Shown here: positions 34,148-34,267 of the stretch, one piece after another
How the letters are laid out: each line of letters begins with the position of its first letter
Position numbering within the stretch: the first letter of the stretch is position 1
Assembly: GCA_025800215.1 (NCBI GenBank)
Contig: JAOXSC010000111.1
Location: forward strand, 1 to 34,267
DNA length: 34,267 bases
Origin: Marinibacterium sp.
GTDB taxonomy: Bacteria; Pseudomonadota; Alphaproteobacteria; Rhodobacterales; Rhodobacteraceae
Direction of reading: 5' to 3'
Notes under the pieces: generated by a model
What the model was told of the DNA's origin: nothing
Seen by the model: the letters and a program-made list of their open reading frames with translations, nothing else
Database searches by the model: none
Translations under genes and position numbers: made by a program

Positions 34148-34267
34148 CGGGCCAGGTGCCCCGCAGTCCGGCGCGCCTGTTGGTTGATTTTGTGCTCAGT
34201 TCCGGCCCCGGCTGACACGTAGTAGCGTCTCATCCTCAGGCATAAACCGGACCAGCATGACACCCCA
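34134..34267. mobile_element. Foreign sequence interrupting uvrB; possible end of an insertion element
   Basis: From about 34134 to the right edge the DNA is unrelated to uvrB. It begins GTCCGATCTATTGACGGG and shows no long open frame on the plus strand; an ATG at 34257 (reading Met-Thr-Pro) could be the start of a gene that leaves the window. About 120 non-coding bases before a gene start would suit the left end of an insertion element. No inverted repeat partner or target duplication can be seen because the other end is outside the window, so a rearrangement or assembly join is equally possible. Confidence 0.35.

Overview
The window looks like chromosomal DNA of a high-GC alphaproteobacterium of the Rhodobacterales (roseobacter) type. 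This is inferred from strong G/C at third codon positions, an NDUFS4-type complex I accessory protein, a BMP-type purine transporter fused into an xdh operon, and a paired Hint-domain protein and HlyC-like acyltransferase. No rRNA, CRISPR array, integrase or phage gene is visible. One tRNA gene, tRNA-Arg(UCU), is present.

Layout, left to right. (1) The 5' part of dnaE, on the minus strand, runs off the left edge. (2) A seven-gene plus-strand operon, 1257-10546, encodes xanthine dehydrogenase (xdhA, xdhB, xdhC) and a BMP-family ABC importer (ATPase, two permeases, binding protein); its start and stop codons mostly overlap and it ends in a strong terminator. It probably imports purines or nucleosides and oxidises hypoxanthine/xanthine to urate. 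(3) A minus-strand RND efflux pair (adaptor, then inner-membrane pump). (4) A divergent pair: a gamma-glutamyltransferase-family hydrolase and an AbgB-like M20 amidohydrolase. (5) A minus-strand two-gene unit: a 170-residue HlyC-like acyltransferase followed by a 317-residue Hint-domain protein. (6) A five-gene minus-strand operon resembling the zinc-regulated Zrg system: a His/Asp-rich DUF2796 periplasmic protein, a MacB-type ATPase, an FtsX-like permease, an exported protein of unknown function and a DUF3299 protein. A near-ideal Zur-type palindrome lies directly upstream. (7) A minus-strand MCE/Mla lipid-transport operon: STAS-permease, ATPase, long MCE protein, lipoprotein. (8) tRNA-Arg, a small orphan gene, a DedA membrane protein and a stand-alone phnM. 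(9) A GNAT acetyltransferase and an NDUFS4-like protein on the minus strand. (10) uvrB on the plus strand.

Three places deserve attention. First, uvrB is broken: homology stops at about residue 501, near base 34133, and the remaining bases to the right edge do not encode UvrB in any frame. That suggests an insertion element, a rearrangement or an assembly join. Second, the HlyC-like protein carries Phe and His where HlyC has its catalytic His23 and Asp92, and its operon partner is a Hint autoprocessing protein whose only four lysines all lie inside the Hint domain. Third, the Zrg-like operon sits under a clear Zur-type site.

All family assignments are made by reading the sequence and recalling families; no database search was run.
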